A DNA stretch of 64,000 bases, from assembly GCF_001941965.1 (NCBI RefSeq), contig NZ_MKZO01000004.1:105277-169276 (forward strand). Direction: 5' to 3'. Shown one piece after another: positions 24,711 to 33,915 of this stretch. Each line of letters begins with the position of its first letter. The stretch's first letter is position 1. A model generated the notes under the pieces. The model had not been told where the DNA came from. It saw nothing but the letters and a program-made list of their open reading frames with translations, and searched no databases. The translations under genes and the position numbers were made by a program. Origin of the DNA: Pseudomonas putida (lineage in GTDB: Bacteria; Pseudomonadota; Gammaproteobacteria; Pseudomonadales; Pseudomonadaceae).

Positions 24711-26006
24711 ATGCTGGAAAGGTTGTTTCAACTGAAAGCACACGACACCAATGTGCGGACCGAGATCCTGGCGGGCGTGACCACGTTCCTGGCCATGGCC
24801 TACATTCTCTTCGTCAACCCGAGCATCCTCGGCGAGACCGGCATGGACAAGGGCGCGCTGTTCGTCGCCACCTGCCTGGCCGCGGCCATCGGCTCGGTGA
24901 CCATGGGCATCATCGCCAACTACCCGATCGCCCTGGCGCCGGGCATGGGCCTGAACGCCTTCTTCACCTACACCGTGGTCCTGCACATGGGCCACACCTG
25001 GCAAGTGGCGCTGGGGGCGGTATTCATTTCGGCGGTGCTGTTCTTCCTGCTGTCGATCTTCCGCATCCGCGAGTGGATCGTGAACAGCATCCCGCTGCCG
25101 CTGCGCTCGGCCATCGCTGCCGGTATCGGCCTGTTCCTGGCGCTGATCGCCCTGCATAACGCAGGCATCGTCGTCGATAACCCGGCGACCCTGGTGGGCC
25201 TGGGCGACCTCAAGCAACCCGCTCCGATCCTCGCCACCCTGGGCTTCTTCCTGATCGTCGCGCTGGAGGCCATGAAAGTTCGTGGCGCCGTGCTGATCGG
25301 CATCCTCGCCGTGACCATCGCCTCCATCGCCCTCGGCGTCACGCCGTTCGGCGGCCTGGTGTCGATGCCGCCATCGCTGGCTCCGACCTTCCTGCAACTG
25401 GACATCAAGGGTGCCCTGGACGTCGGCCTGGTCAGCGTGATCTTCGCCTTCCTGTTCGTCGACCTGTTCGACAACTCCGGCACCCTGATCGGCGTCGCCA
25501 AGCGCGCCGGCCTGATGCGCAAGGACGGCCACATGCCGAAGATGGGCCGCGCCCTGATCGCCGACAGCACCGCGGCCATGGCCGGTTCGCTGCTGGGTAC
25601 CTCGACCACCACCAGCTACATCGAATCGGCAGCGGGCGTCAGCGCCGGCGGCCGCACCGGCCTGACCGCCATCGTGGTCGCGATCCTGTTCCTCCTGGCG
25701 CTGTTCTTCGCGCCGCTGGCCGGTAGCGTGCCGGCCTTCGCCACCGCCCCGGCGCTGCTGTTCGTCGCCGTGCTGATGGCCTCGGGCCTGGCCGAAATCA
25801 ACTGGGAAGACATCACCGAGGCCGCACCGGTGATGATCACCGCCCTGGCCATGCCGCTGACCTATTCGATCGCCAACGGCATCGCCTTCGGCTTCATCTC
25901 CTGGACCGCGATCAAGCTGCTCTCCGGCCGTCGCCAGGACCTGAACCCGGCGCTGGTGATCCTCTCCATCCTGTTCGTCATCAAGCTGGGCTGGTTCAAC
26001 GCATGA
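24711..26006 (+). CDS. Purine permease, AzgA type (adenine/guanine/hypoxanthine)
   Basis: 431-residue inner-membrane symporter with about 13 helices. The AzgA-branch markers are clear: [21 protein letters not shown] at the N-terminus, [38 protein letters not shown] in the middle, and [26 protein letters not shown]. coli relatives (AdeP, GhxP) import adenine or guanine/hypoxanthine with protons; the exact purine is not resolvable. Its stop overlaps the trmA start (ATGA), an unusual pairing of purine uptake with tRNA modification. Preceded by a structured leader. Confidence 0.9.
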   Translation: MLERLFQLKAHDTNVRTEILAGVTTFLAMAYILFVNPSILGETGMDKGALFVATCLAAAIGSVTMGIIANYPIALAPGMGLNAFFTYTVVLHMGHTWQVALGAVFISAVLFFLLSIFRIREWIVNSIPLPLRSAIAAGIGLFLALIALHNAGIVVDNPATLVGLGDLKQPAPILATLGFFLIVALEAMKVRGAVLIGILAVTIASIALGVTPFGGLVSMPPSLAPTFLQLDIKGALDVGLVSVIFAFLFVDLFDNSGTLIGVAKRAGLMRKDGHMPKMGRALIADSTAAMAGSLLGTSTTTSYIESAAGVSAGGRTGLTAIVVAILFLLALFFAPLAGSVPAFATAPALLFVAVLMASGLAEINWEDITEAAPVMITALAMPLTYSIANGIAFGFISWTAIKLLSGRRQDLNPALVILSILFVIKLGWFNA

Positions 26007-27088
26007 GTGCTGTCTTCGACCCTTCCACCTACGTCCAGCAACTCGCGGCCAAGGTCGAGCGCCTGCGCGAGCTGCTGGCGCCGTTCGACGCGCCGGAGCC
26101 GGCGGTATTCGACTCGCCGCGCGAGCACTACCGCCTGCGCGCCGAGTTCCGCCTGTGGCGCCAGGACGGCCAGCGCCACTACGCGATGTTCGCCCCGGGG
26201 GAAAAGAACTCGCCGATCCTGATCGACGATTTCCCCATCGCCAGCCAGCGTATCAATGAGCTGATGCCGCGCATGAAAAGCGCCTGGCAGGCCAGCGAGG
26301 CGCTCAGCAACAAGCTGTTCCAGGTGGAGTTCCTGACCACCCTGGCCGGCGATGCGATGGTCACCCTGTGCTACCACCGGCCACTGGACGAGCAATGGGA
26401 AGCCGAGGCGCGGCAGCTGTCTGCCGAGCTGGGCGCGAACATCATCGGCCGCTCCAAGGGCAAGCGCCTGGTGATCGGCCGGGATTACGCGGTGGAAGAG
26501 CTGCAGGTGGCGGGAAGGACCTTCCGTTACCGCCAGCCGGAAGGCGCCTTCACCCAGCCCAACGGCCAGGTCAACCAGAAGATGCTCGGCTGGGCCTATG
26601 ACGCCCTGGGCCAGCGCGAGGACGACCTGCTGGAGCTGTATTGCGGCAACGGCAACTTCACCCTGCCCCTGGCCACCCGGGTGCGCAAGGTGCTGGCGAC
26701 CGAGATCAGCAAGACTTCGGTGAATGCGGCCCTGCACAACCTCGATGACAATGCCGTGGATAACGTGCGGCTGGTGCGGCTGTCGGCGGAAGAGCTGACC
26801 GAAGCGCTGAACGAGGTGCGGCCGTTCCGCCGGCTGGAAGGGATCGACCTGAAAAGCTATGAGTTCGGCAGCGTGTTCGTCGATCCGCCACGTGCGGGGA
26901 TGGACCCGGATACCTGCGAGCTGACCCGGCGCTTCGACAATATCCTGTACATCTCCTGCAACCCGGAGACGCTGGCGGCGAACATTGCCCAACTGCATGA
27001 CACCCACCGGGTGGAGCGCTGTGCGTTGTTTGACCAGTTCCCGTATACCCACCATATGGAGAGTGGGGTTCTGCTGGTTCGGCGCTGA
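26003..27088 (+). CDS. trmA: tRNA (uracil-5-)-methyltransferase TrmA
   Basis: 361-residue SAM-dependent enzyme making m5U54 (ribothymidine) in the T-loop of tRNA. SAM motif [16 protein letters not shown] is at about 212; [15 protein letters not shown] and the catalytic cysteine in [14 protein letters not shown] follow; the terminal glutamate is in [11 protein letters not shown]. Unlike RlmD there is no N-terminal TRAM/iron-sulfur domain, which fits TrmA (E. coli 366 residues). Translationally coupled to the upstream permease by a 4-nt overlap; followed by a REP doublet. Confidence 0.96.
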   Translation: MSAVFDPSTYVQQLAAKVERLRELLAPFDAPEPAVFDSPREHYRLRAEFRLWRQDGQRHYAMFAPGEKNSPILIDDFPIASQRINELMPRMKSAWQASEALSNKLFQVEFLTTLAGDAMVTLCYHRPLDEQWEAEARQLSAELGANIIGRSKGKRLVIGRDYAVEELQVAGRTFRYRQPEGAFTQPNGQVNQKMLGWAYDALGQREDDLLELYCGNGNFTLPLATRVRKVLATEISKTSVNAALHNLDDNAVDNVRLVRLSAEELTEALNEVRPFRRLEGIDLKSYEFGSVFVDPPRAGMDPDTCELTRRFDNILYISCNPETLAANIAQLHDTHRVERCALFDQFPYTHHMESGVLLVRR

Positions 27089-27095
27089 TCTTCCG

Positions 27096-27180
27096 GGCCT
27101 CATCGCTGGCAAGCCAGCTCCCACAGGGTTCTGCAGCGCCGCGGACACTGTGGGAGCTGGCTTGCCAGCGATAGGGCCCT
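27096..27180. repeat. REP doublet (REPIN)
   Basis: Two inverted GCTGGCAAGCCAGC-type copies between the convergent trmA and phosphodiesterase genes. Confidence 0.95.
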
Positions 27181-27185
27181 GACAG

Positions 27186-28340
27186 TCAACACATCAGCAA
27201 CGGCACCACCTGATCGGCGTCGGTCAACGCCCCATGATGCCCCTGCCAGCGACTCGCTGCCGGCTCCACCACACTGCGAATGATCCCCCCGCCGCCATTC
27301 GGCACCACGATCAGGTCCCCGACCCGCCCTTCCGCCTGGCTCAGCATCACATCGCCGAACAACCCGCCAGCGATCGCCTCGGCCTTGCTCAGCACGGTAT
27401 ACGAATCCCCCAGCCGATCCCGCCAGCGTTCCAGCACCCGGTCATGCCGCGCAGCATCGATATACACATGCCGCGCCCGGATATCCCCGGCCACGGCCAG
27501 CACACTCTCCTGCAACCCCGGCTCACGGTCGAAATCCACGACCTCGGCGCTGTCCAGACCAAGCATGCCGTGGTCGGCAGTGACCAGCAGCCGCGCGCCT
27601 TGCGGCAGTTGCTGGAAGATCGCCTCGGCCAGCTTGTCCGCAACCCGCAACTGCGCCACCCAGGCCTCGGAGCCGGGGCCGAACAGATGCCCGGCGAAGT
27701 CCAGGTCGGCAAAATAAGCGAAGCAGTAGGCAGGCGCATTGACGCTCAGCGCCTCGCGCACCAGCTCCGGATAGGCGTAGTAGGACGGCGCACCGAGAAT
27801 CTGCGAGCCGCGATAGATCGCCCGGGTGTACGCCGAGTCGGCATAGCGTGCCGGCATCACCGTGCTGATTCGCAGGCCCTGCTCGCTGGCCTGCTCCCAG
27901 GCGGTCTGCGGCACGATGAAGCGTTCCGGCGGCGGCGCAGAGGTAAACGCCTTGTCCACCAGGAACGGCGCACAGCTCCAGGTCAGCGGCGAGAATTCGC
28001 TATCGGCATCCAGGGCGAAACTGCACCCGACGATCCCGTGCGCCCCACTGCCCAGCCCCGAGGACAGGGCCGCCAGGCTCGCTGCGGTCGTAGCGGGAAA
28101 GCCGACGCGAAACACGCCTTCCGGGCGCAGCAACGCCGCCAGGAACGGCGCCTGCCCGGCGTGCTCCAGCAGCAATTCATGCCCCAGGCCATCGATCAGC
28201 AACAGGCAGGTCGCCGACGAAGGCGCCAGGTCGAAGGCATTGCGCAAGCCCACCGCCCCCAGCGCGGCGAGAATCGACTGGCTCAGGTTGGCCAGTCCAG
28301 GCCAGGTGTGCTGCTGGGTAACGTCCATTTTCACCGCCAT
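27186..28340 (-). CDS. Alkaline-phosphatase superfamily phosphodiesterase (nucleotide pyrophosphatase-like)
   Basis: 384-residue protein with the metal-site pattern of the type I phosphodiesterase/NPP branch: first aspartate in LLLIDGLGHELL, likely threonine nucleophile in FPATTAASLAALSSG, ADHGM near residue 240, and a late histidine in QGHHGALTDAD. No signal peptide is visible, so it should be cytoplasmic. Substrate unknown. I took the ATG at 28340, preceded by GGAGGAGGG; a much longer open frame upstream is not protein-like. It is divergent from the AroE-like gene. Confidence 0.8.
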   Translation of the reverse strand: MAVKMDVTQQHTWPGLANLSQSILAALGAVGLRNAFDLAPSSATCLLLIDGLGHELLLEHAGQAPFLAALLRPEGVFRVGFPATTAASLAALSSGLGSGAHGIVGCSFALDADSEFSPLTWSCAPFLVDKAFTSAPPPERFIVPQTAWEQASEQGLRISTVMPARYADSAYTRAIYRGSQILGAPSYYAYPELVREALSVNAPAYCFAYFADLDFAGHLFGPGSEAWVAQLRVADKLAEAIFQQLPQGARLLVTADHGMLGLDSAEVVDFDREPGLQESVLAVAGDIRARHVYIDAARHDRVLERWRDRLGDSYTVLSKAEAIAGGLFGDVMLSQAEGRVGDLIVVPNGGGGIIRSVVEPAASRWQGHHGALTDADQVVPLLMC

Positions 28341-28430
28341 GTGCGGCCCTCCTCCGTGTTCGAAGCACAAGGTGTAGCACGACCCTGTTCGATCAGCGAA
28401 CACTAAAAGGCGCCGGCAGTTGATTACTTT

Positions 28431-28444
28431 TAACCAAACGGTAC
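28431..28444. promoter_or_regulatory. Candidate TetR operator upstream of the AroE-like gene
   Basis: On the minus strand GTACCGTTTGGTTA shares GTAC-N4-TGGTTA with the quiC1/MFS promoter (32306-32319). The contained ACC-N4-GGT is palindromic. Proposed as a site for the TetR protein encoded at 29395-30063. Confidence 0.4.
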
Positions 28445-28497
28445 ATTTTGTCGTAACTCCTTTTCCAATCGCCAAGAACAACAACGGAGTCTTACCG

Positions 28498-29358
28498 ATG
28501 AATCTGGCCAAACCGCCCGGCGTTCTCGCCGGCCTGATCGGCGCGGGCATCCAGGCCTCGCGCACCCCGGCGCTGCACGAACACGAAGGCGCCGCCCAGG
28601 GCCTGACCTACCTGTACCGGCTGATCGACCTCGACCAGCTCAAGCTCGACAGCACTGCCCTCGAAGAGCTGCTGACCGCCGCCCAGTACATGGGCTTCAC
28701 CGGCCTGAACATCACCTTCCCGTGCAAGCAGGCGATCCTGCCGTTGCTCGACGACCTGTCGCCGGAAGCCCGGGGCATCGGCGCGGTGAATACCGTGGTG
28801 CTCAAGGATGGCCGGCGCATCGGCCACAACACCGATTGCCTGGGCTTTGCCGAAGGCTTCCGCCGCGGCCTGACCGACGCCTCGCGCCAGCGCGTGGTGC
28901 AGATGGGTGCCGGTGGTGCAGGTGCCGCCGTGGCGCACGCCCTGCTCAGCGAAGGTGTGGAACAGCTGACCATTTTCGATGTGGAAAGCGAACGGGCCCA
29001 GGCCCTTGTGGATAACCTCAACCAGCACTTCGACGGGACCCGCGCCAGGGTCGGCCATGACCTCGACAGTGCCATGCAAGCCGCCTGCGGCCTGGTCAAC
29101 ACCACGCCCATGGGCATGGCCAAGCTGCCGGGCATGCCGGTGCCGAAGGCGCTGCTGCGCGCAGAGTTGTGGGTGGCGGAGATCGTCTATTTCCCGCTGG
29201 AAACCGAACTGCTCAAGGAAGCTCGTGCCCTGGGCTGCCGCACCCTGAACGGTGCGACCATGGCGGTGTACCAGGCGGTCAAGGCGTTCGAGCTGTTCAG
29301 TGGCATCACCCCGGATCCATCGCGGATGACCGAGCATTTCCACAGCCTGGGCAACTGA
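28498..29358 (+). CDS. Shikimate/quinate dehydrogenase-like protein (AroE family, Ael1/RifI-like branch)
   Basis: 286-residue NAD(P)-dependent dehydrogenase. The catalytic Lys is in NITFPCKQAILPLL and the paired Asp in GHNTDCLGFAEGF; the Rossmann motif is QMGAGGAGAAVAHALL. The substrate-binding end differs from biosynthetic AroE: SRTPALHEHEG replaces the usual HSxSPxxHN. This variant is typical of catabolic AroE-like proteins next to quinate genes (P. aeruginosa PA0244 by memory). With quiC1 nearby it probably oxidises shikimate or quinate to the 3-dehydro acid. Start at 28498 with GGAG 8 nt upstream; an earlier in-frame ATG at 28420 lacks one and would swallow the operator. Confidence 0.82.
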   Translation: MNLAKPPGVLAGLIGAGIQASRTPALHEHEGAAQGLTYLYRLIDLDQLKLDSTALEELLTAAQYMGFTGLNITFPCKQAILPLLDDLSPEARGIGAVNTVVLKDGRRIGHNTDCLGFAEGFRRGLTDASRQRVVQMGAGGAGAAVAHALLSEGVEQLTIFDVESERAQALVDNLNQHFDGTRARVGHDLDSAMQAACGLVNTTPMGMAKLPGMPVPKALLRAELWVAEIVYFPLETELLKEARALGCRTLNGATMAVYQAVKAFELFSGITPDPSRMTEHFHSLGN

Positions 29359-29367
29359 CGCAAAGCG

Positions 29368-29390
29368 CACCGCGGGGCAAGCCCGCGGTG
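29368..29390. terminator. Hairpin between convergent AroE-like and tetR genes
   Basis: Perfect 9-bp stem CACCGCGGG / CCCGCGGTG with loop GCAAG in a 36-bp gap; no T-tract. Could act in both directions. Confidence 0.6.
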
Positions 29391-29394
29391 TGGA

Positions 29395-30063
29395 TCAAGC
29401 CTGCAGGTAACGCAGTACCGACTCGCAGATCATTTCCTTGTGCCGGGCCTTGACGGCCTGGTCTTCGAAATCGATCTGGAATATTTCGCCGAAGGTGTGG
29501 CGGTTGGACACCCGGTAGAAACAGAACGAGCTGATCAGCAAATGCACGTCCAGTGCGTCCAGCCCCTTGCGGAACAGACCTTCGTCGGCGCCCCGGCGGA
29601 GGATCTCGTCCAGCGCCCGCAACACCGTGTTGTTCATCGAACGGATCGCCGTGGACTGCTTGACGAATTCGCCGTGGTGCATGTTCTCGTTGCACACGAT
29701 GCGCACGAAATCGACGTTGCGGTCATGGTGGTCGAAGGTGAACTCGATCAGCCGGCGGATGCCGGTGCGCGGTTCCAGCTCGTCCAGGTGCAGGTTGCTT
29801 TCGGTGCTGCGGATATCGCCGTAGAGCTTCTCCAGCACCTCGACGTACAACTGCTCCTTGCTGTTGAAGTAGTAGTAGATCATCCGCTTGGAGGTCTGGG
29901 TGCGTTCGGCGATGGCGTCGACCCGCGCACCGGCCAGGCCTTGATGGACGAACTCGGTGATCGCCGCCTGGAGAATGTTCTCGCGGGTCTTTTCCGGATT
30001 GTTCTTGCGACCTTTGCGCGGCGTGGTGGCCGTCGCCTCGGCGAGTGCGGGGGTAGTCGTCAT
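29395..30063 (-). CDS. TetR-family regulator of the quinate/shikimate genes
   Basis: 222-residue regulator. The DNA-binding domain (residues about 22-70) reads TRENILQAAITEFVHQGLAGAR with recognition helix TSKRMIYYYFNSKEQLY; the C-terminal ligand domain is of the TetR_C type found in aromatic-acid regulators. It sits between the AroE-like gene and quiC1, the same order as PA0243 between PA0244 and PA0242, so it most likely controls both. Its ligand would be quinate, shikimate or dehydroshikimate; this is inference from position. A 14-bp motif shared by the two candidate target promoters is recorded separately. Confidence 0.85.
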   Translation of the reverse strand: MTTTPALAEATATTPRKGRKNNPEKTRENILQAAITEFVHQGLAGARVDAIAERTQTSKRMIYYYFNSKEQLYVEVLEKLYGDIRSTESNLHLDELEPRTGIRRLIEFTFDHHDRNVDFVRIVCNENMHHGEFVKQSTAIRSMNNTVLRALDEILRRGADEGLFRKGLDALDVHLLISSFCFYRVSNRHTFGEIFQIDFEDQAVKARHKEMICESVLRYLQA

Positions 30064-30173
30064 ACGGGACTCGGTGGCCTTCGATTAACGGCGCAATTAT
30101 GGGCCCCGGTTGCACCAGAAGAAAGCCTTGGGGCTTGTAGGGGGATAGACCTTGAGTTGTGAGGTGTTGCTGA

Positions 30174-30305
30174 GGGCCCTATCGCTGGCAAGCCAGCTCC
30201 CACAGAGTCCGCGGTGATCACCAGATCCCTGGCAAGCGCTGACTGCCACAGGGTTAGCGGTGCACGCTATCCCTGTGGGAGCTGGCTTGCCAGCGATGAG
30301 GCCCT
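30174..30305. repeat. Extended REP doublet with an 80-bp internal segment
   Basis: Outer inverted copies of the GCTGGCAAGCCAGC element flank a long middle part (GTCCGCGGTGATCACCAGATC...GGTTAGCGGTGCACGC region) that recurs at 35740-35870. The gap between tetR and quiC1 (248 bp) holds nothing else visible. Confidence 0.9.
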
Positions 30306-30311
30306 CAAGCC

Positions 30312-32228
30312 TCACAACTTGGCGTGGCGCAACCCACCACTGCGCGCCTTGGCCATCGCCGCCAGCCTCACCGCCACGTTCGCCGCGCCATACCCCGCGT
30401 ACCCATTGCGCCGCTGGATCACCTCGAAGAAGAAGCGATCCTCGAACGGCTCGGTGTACACATGGAACAGCTCGCCACCGTTGGCATCACGGTCATACAG
30501 CACGTTGTAGTACGCCAGCTCGCTGAGGAACTCGTCATCGAAATCGAAGCGCGCCGCGAGGTCGTCGTAGTAGTTCAGCGGGATGTCCAGCAGGGCCACA
30601 CCCGCCTCTTTCGCCTTCTTCACCGCAGTGAAAATGTCCTCGCAGTCGAAGGCAATGTGATGCACGCCCGAGCCACGGTAGTGCGACAGGGCATGGGAGA
30701 TCGCCGTATTGCGGTTCTCCGAGATGTTCAGCGGCAGGCGGATGCTGCTGCACTGGCTGCGCAGCGCGCGGCTTTTCACCAGGCCGTAAGGGTCCGGCAG
30801 CACCACTTCGTCGTCGGCCTTGAAGTCCAGCAGGCTCTTGTAGAACAGCACCCAGGTGTCCAGGCCATCGGCCGGCAGGGCCATGGCCATGTGGTCGATG
30901 CGGGTCAGGCCGAGGCTGTTGGCGGCCTCGGCGCCCTTGAGGCTGAAGTCGGTGTCGTAGATGGTCTGGCCATCGGCGCCCTGGTCCACCAGGTAGATCA
31001 GGCTGCCATCCGGCGCACGGACTGCCGCCAGCTCGCGTTCGTTCGGACCGACCAGGCCTCGATAGGGCTGGCCGTGATAACCCACGGCACGGGCCAGGGC
31101 CTTGGCGCTGTCCTTGACCCGCACAGCAGTGGCGCACAGCGACGGGCCGTGGCTTTCGAAGAAGTTGTGGGCGAAGGAGTAGGGCTCGGCGTTGAGGATC
31201 AGGTTGATATCGCCCTGGCGCAGCAGGCTGACATTCTTCGAACGGTGCTGGCCAACCTTGGCGAAACCGAGGCCTTCCAGCCAGCCACCGAGCTTGGCAC
31301 CGGAGGCATCGTCCACGGCGAATTCGAGGAATTCGACGCCGTCATAGGTATCCGCCGCCGGCGGCGCGAACAGCAGGTCCGGTTCCGCGGCAACGGCCGG
31401 CGCGGTCTGCAGCAGGCGCTCGCGGGTCTTCTCCTCGAGGTACAGCAGCGAACGCAGGCCGTCGGCGGCATTGGCCCGAGGCGGCGCGGCGCGGAAGCCA
31501 TCGTTGAAGATTTCCAGGGACAGCGGGCCGCGATAACCGGCCTTGAGGATCGGCGCCAGGAACGCCGGCAGGTCGAATTCGCCCTGGCCCGGGAAGCAGC
31601 GGAAATGCCGGCTCCACTCCAGCACGTCCATGGCCAGGATCGGCGCGTCGGCCATCTGCACGAAGAAGATCTTGTCGCCCGGTACCTCGGCGATCCCGCT
31701 CGGATCGCCTTTGATCGAGTAGGTGTGGAAGCTGTCGAGGATCATCCCCAGCGCCGGGTGGTTGGCCTCGCGAACGATGTCCCAGACCTGCTGCCACTGG
31801 TTGACGTGGCGGCCCCAGGCCAGCGCTTCATAGCCAATGCGCAGGTTGCGCGCGCCGGCACGCTCGGCCAGCAGGCCCAGGTCATCGACGAGAATCTGCT
31901 TGTCGCCCAGGGCATCGGCGGCAACGTTGCTGCACACCAGCACCAAATCGGTGCCCAGTTCCTGCATCAGGTCGAATTTGCGCTCGGCGCGGTCGAGGTT
32001 GCGCGACAGACGGTCGCGACGGCAGCCTTCGAAGTCGCGGAACGGCTGGAACAGGGTGATATCCAGGCCCAGATCGGCGCAGCGCTGGCGGATTTCACGG
32101 GGGCTGCCGTCGTAGTAGAGCAGGTCGTTTTCAAAGATCTCGACACCGTCGAAACCCGCGGCGGCTATGGCTTCGAGCTTTTCCGGCAGGGTGCCGCTCA
32201 GGGACACGGTGGCAATCGAACGCTGCAT
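30312..32228 (-). CDS. quiC1: 3-dehydroshikimate dehydratase fused to an HPPD-like domain (QuiC1)
   Basis: 638-residue two-domain enzyme that dehydrates 3-dehydroshikimate to protocatechuate. Residues 1-280 form a sugar-phosphate-isomerase-like TIM barrel with the metal ligands E134, D165, Q191 and E239, the positions I recall for the P. putida enzyme. Residues about 290-630 form a tandem VOC/4-hydroxyphenylpyruvate-dioxygenase-like half whose metal triad seems intact as H446, H523 or H524, and E602; its function is unclear. Product protocatechuate feeds pcaHG at 39-41 kb. Divergent from an MFS gene; the 286-bp gap carries two candidate operators. Confidence 0.93.
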   Translation of the reverse strand: MQRSIATVSLSGTLPEKLEAIAAAGFDGVEIFENDLLYYDGSPREIRQRCADLGLDITLFQPFRDFEGCRRDRLSRNLDRAERKFDLMQELGTDLVLVCSNVAADALGDKQILVDDLGLLAERAGARNLRIGYEALAWGRHVNQWQQVWDIVREANHPALGMILDSFHTYSIKGDPSGIAEVPGDKIFFVQMADAPILAMDVLEWSRHFRCFPGQGEFDLPAFLAPILKAGYRGPLSLEIFNDGFRAAPPRANAADGLRSLLYLEEKTRERLLQTAPAVAAEPDLLFAPPAADTYDGVEFLEFAVDDASGAKLGGWLEGLGFAKVGQHRSKNVSLLRQGDINLILNAEPYSFAHNFFESHGPSLCATAVRVKDSAKALARAVGYHGQPYRGLVGPNERELAAVRAPDGSLIYLVDQGADGQTIYDTDFSLKGAEAANSLGLTRIDHMAMALPADGLDTWVLFYKSLLDFKADDEVVLPDPYGLVKSRALRSQCSSIRLPLNISENRNTAISHALSHYRGSGVHHIAFDCEDIFTAVKKAKEAGVALLDIPLNYYDDLAARFDFDDEFLSELAYYNVLYDRDANGGELFHVYTEPFEDRFFFEVIQRRNGYAGYGAANVAVRLAAMAKARSGGLRHAKL

Positions 32229-32305
32229 CTTCAGTCTCCTACGGGCAGGCAGTGCCCAAACTTGTGAGAATTATTGGCCGGGGCGAAAATCCGCTCAAGA
32301 AAAAG

Positions 32306-32319
32306 GTACGAACTGGTTA
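32306..32319. promoter_or_regulatory. Candidate TetR operator in the quiC1/MFS promoter region
   Basis: GTACGAACTGGTTA; with its flank it is an imperfect palindrome (ACGAAC-tg-GTTAGT). Shares GTAC-N4-TGGTTA with 28431-28444. Confidence 0.4.
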
Positions 32320-32326
32320 GTTTTGT

Positions 32327-32341
32327 GTGCGATTATCGCCC
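32327..32341. promoter_or_regulatory. PcaR-like box in the quiC1/MFS promoter region
   Basis: GTGCGATTATCGCCC matches 13 of 15 positions of the reverse complement of the P. putida PcaR box as I remember it (GTTCGATAATCGCAC). It contains the perfect palindrome GCGATTATCGC. PcaR, an IclR-family activator responding to beta-ketoadipate, is not encoded in the window. Confidence 0.4.
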
Positions 32342-32514
32342 GAAATGCGTTGAGACGAATTGACCCTTTTTTGAGCAGTGGCGCACCATTTCCAACCATG
32401 AAGCAGGCTACTCGGCCAGACCGTTACGCCGATCCTGCCAAATAACCTGTAATGCCCGCTTTTCTTGCGTCACAAAGGCTTGACCCATAAACATAAAAAT
32501 ACGGGTAACCCACG

Positions 32515-33855
32515 ATGATCCACAGCTCCAGCACTCCCGCTGCCCAGCCGCTGAGCAGCAACCCGCACGCAGGTATCGGCGACAAGATCCGCGGCGCCAT
32601 GGCCGTCGGCAAGACCCGTTGGGTCATGTTAGCCCTGGTCTTCTTCGCTACCACCCTCAACTACATCGACCGCGCCGCCCTCGGCGTCATGCAGCCCATC
32701 CTCGCCAAGGAGATGAGCTGGACGGCGATGGACTACGCCAACATCAACTTCTGGTTCCAGGTCGGCTACGCGATCGGCTTCGTCCTGCAAGGCCGGCTGA
32801 TCGACAAGGTCGGCGTCAAGCGCGTGTTCTTCTGCGCGGTACTGCTCTGGAGCCTGGCGACAGGTGCCCACGGCCTGGCCACCTCCGCGGTCGGTTTCAT
32901 GGTCTGCCGCTTTATCCTCGGCCTGACCGAAGCCGCCAACTACCCGGCCTGCGTCAAGACCACCCGCCTGTGGTTCCCGGCCGGTGAGCGCGCCGTGGCC
33001 ACCGGTATCTTCAACGCCGGCACCAACGTCGGCGCCATGTTCACCCCGATGCTGCTGCCACTGATCCTCACCGTGTGGGGCTGGCAGGCCGCGTTCATGG
33101 CCATGGGCGCACTGGGCCTGGTCTGGGTGATCTTCTGGGGCCTTAAGTACTTCAACCCTGAAGACCATCCAAGCGTGACCGCCGCCGAACGTGCCTACGT
33201 GATGGGCGAAGCCGAACCCGAGCAGAAAGGCGTGCCGTTCTCGCGGATCCTGCGCATGCGTGGCACCTGGGCCTTCGCCCTGGCCTACTCGATCACCGCG
33301 CCGGTGTTCTGGTTCTACCTGTACTGGCTGCCGCCGTTCCTGAACCAGCAATACAGCCTGGGCATCAGCGTCACCCAGATGGGTATCCCGCTGATCGTGA
33401 TCTACCTCAGCGCCGACTTCGGCAGCGTCGGTGGCGGCATCCTCTCGTCGTTCCTGATCGGCCGCGGTGTCAATCCGGTCAAGGCGCGCCTGATGTCGAT
33501 GGCCCTGTTCGCCGCCACCATCATCGGCGTGATCTTCGCCGCCGGCGCCAGTAGCCTGTGGGTCGCGGTACTGGCGATCTCCCTGGCCATCGCCGCGCAC
33601 CAGGCCTGGACCGCCAACATCTGGAGCCTGGTGATGGACTACACGCCCAAGCACATGATGAGCACCGTGTTCGGCTTCGGCGGCATGTGCGCAGCCATCG
33701 GCGGCATGTTCATGACCCAGATCGTCGGCTACGTGCTGACCACCACCAACAACAACTACACCGTGCTGTTCACCATGATCCCGGCGATGTACTTCATCGC
33801 CCTGACCTGGATGTACTTCATGGCGCCGCGCAAAGTGCCTAAAGTCGAAGACTGA
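32515..33855 (+). CDS. MFS transporter, anion:cation symporter family, probably for quinate/shikimate or related acid
   Basis: 446-residue major facilitator of the ACS (glucarate/galactonate/phthalate) branch with 12 helices. After a 35-residue cytoplasmic leader comes TRWVMLALVFFATTLNYIDRAALG with the ACS-typical NYIDR, and GLTEAANYPACVKTTRLWFP gives the family's ExxNxP region. Such carriers import organic acids with protons. Divergent from quiC1 as PA0241 is from PA0242, so a hydroaromatic acid is the best guess. AT-rich upstream sequence; the Shine-Dalgarno before the ATG is weak. It ends in a strong terminator. Confidence 0.87.
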   Translation: MIHSSSTPAAQPLSSNPHAGIGDKIRGAMAVGKTRWVMLALVFFATTLNYIDRAALGVMQPILAKEMSWTAMDYANINFWFQVGYAIGFVLQGRLIDKVGVKRVFFCAVLLWSLATGAHGLATSAVGFMVCRFILGLTEAANYPACVKTTRLWFPAGERAVATGIFNAGTNVGAMFTPMLLPLILTVWGWQAAFMAMGALGLVWVIFWGLKYFNPEDHPSVTAAERAYVMGEAEPEQKGVPFSRILRMRGTWAFALAYSITAPVFWFYLYWLPPFLNQQYSLGISVTQMGIPLIVIYLSADFGSVGGGILSSFLIGRGVNPVKARLMSMALFAATIIGVIFAAGASSLWVAVLAISLAIAAHQAWTANIWSLVMDYTPKHMMSTVFGFGGMCAAIGGMFMTQIVGYVLTTTNNNYTVLFTMIPAMYFIALTWMYFMAPRKVPKVED

Positions 33856-33876
33856 TCCGCACCTGCGTCACCCCGA

Positions 33877-33908
33877 ACGGGGCCTGTCCTTCACCGGACA
33901 GGCCCCGT
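33877..33908 (+). terminator. Terminator hairpin after the MFS gene
   Basis: Perfect 13-bp stem ACGGGGCCTGTCC / GGACAGGCCCCGT with loop TTCACC, followed by TTGCGTTT. It lies between convergent genes. Confidence 0.85.
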
Positions 33909-33915
33909 TTGCGTT

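Noticed and set aside
27096..27180. Rho-independent terminator after trmA
   Set aside because: The paired structure is the REP doublet; no T-tract follows either arm.
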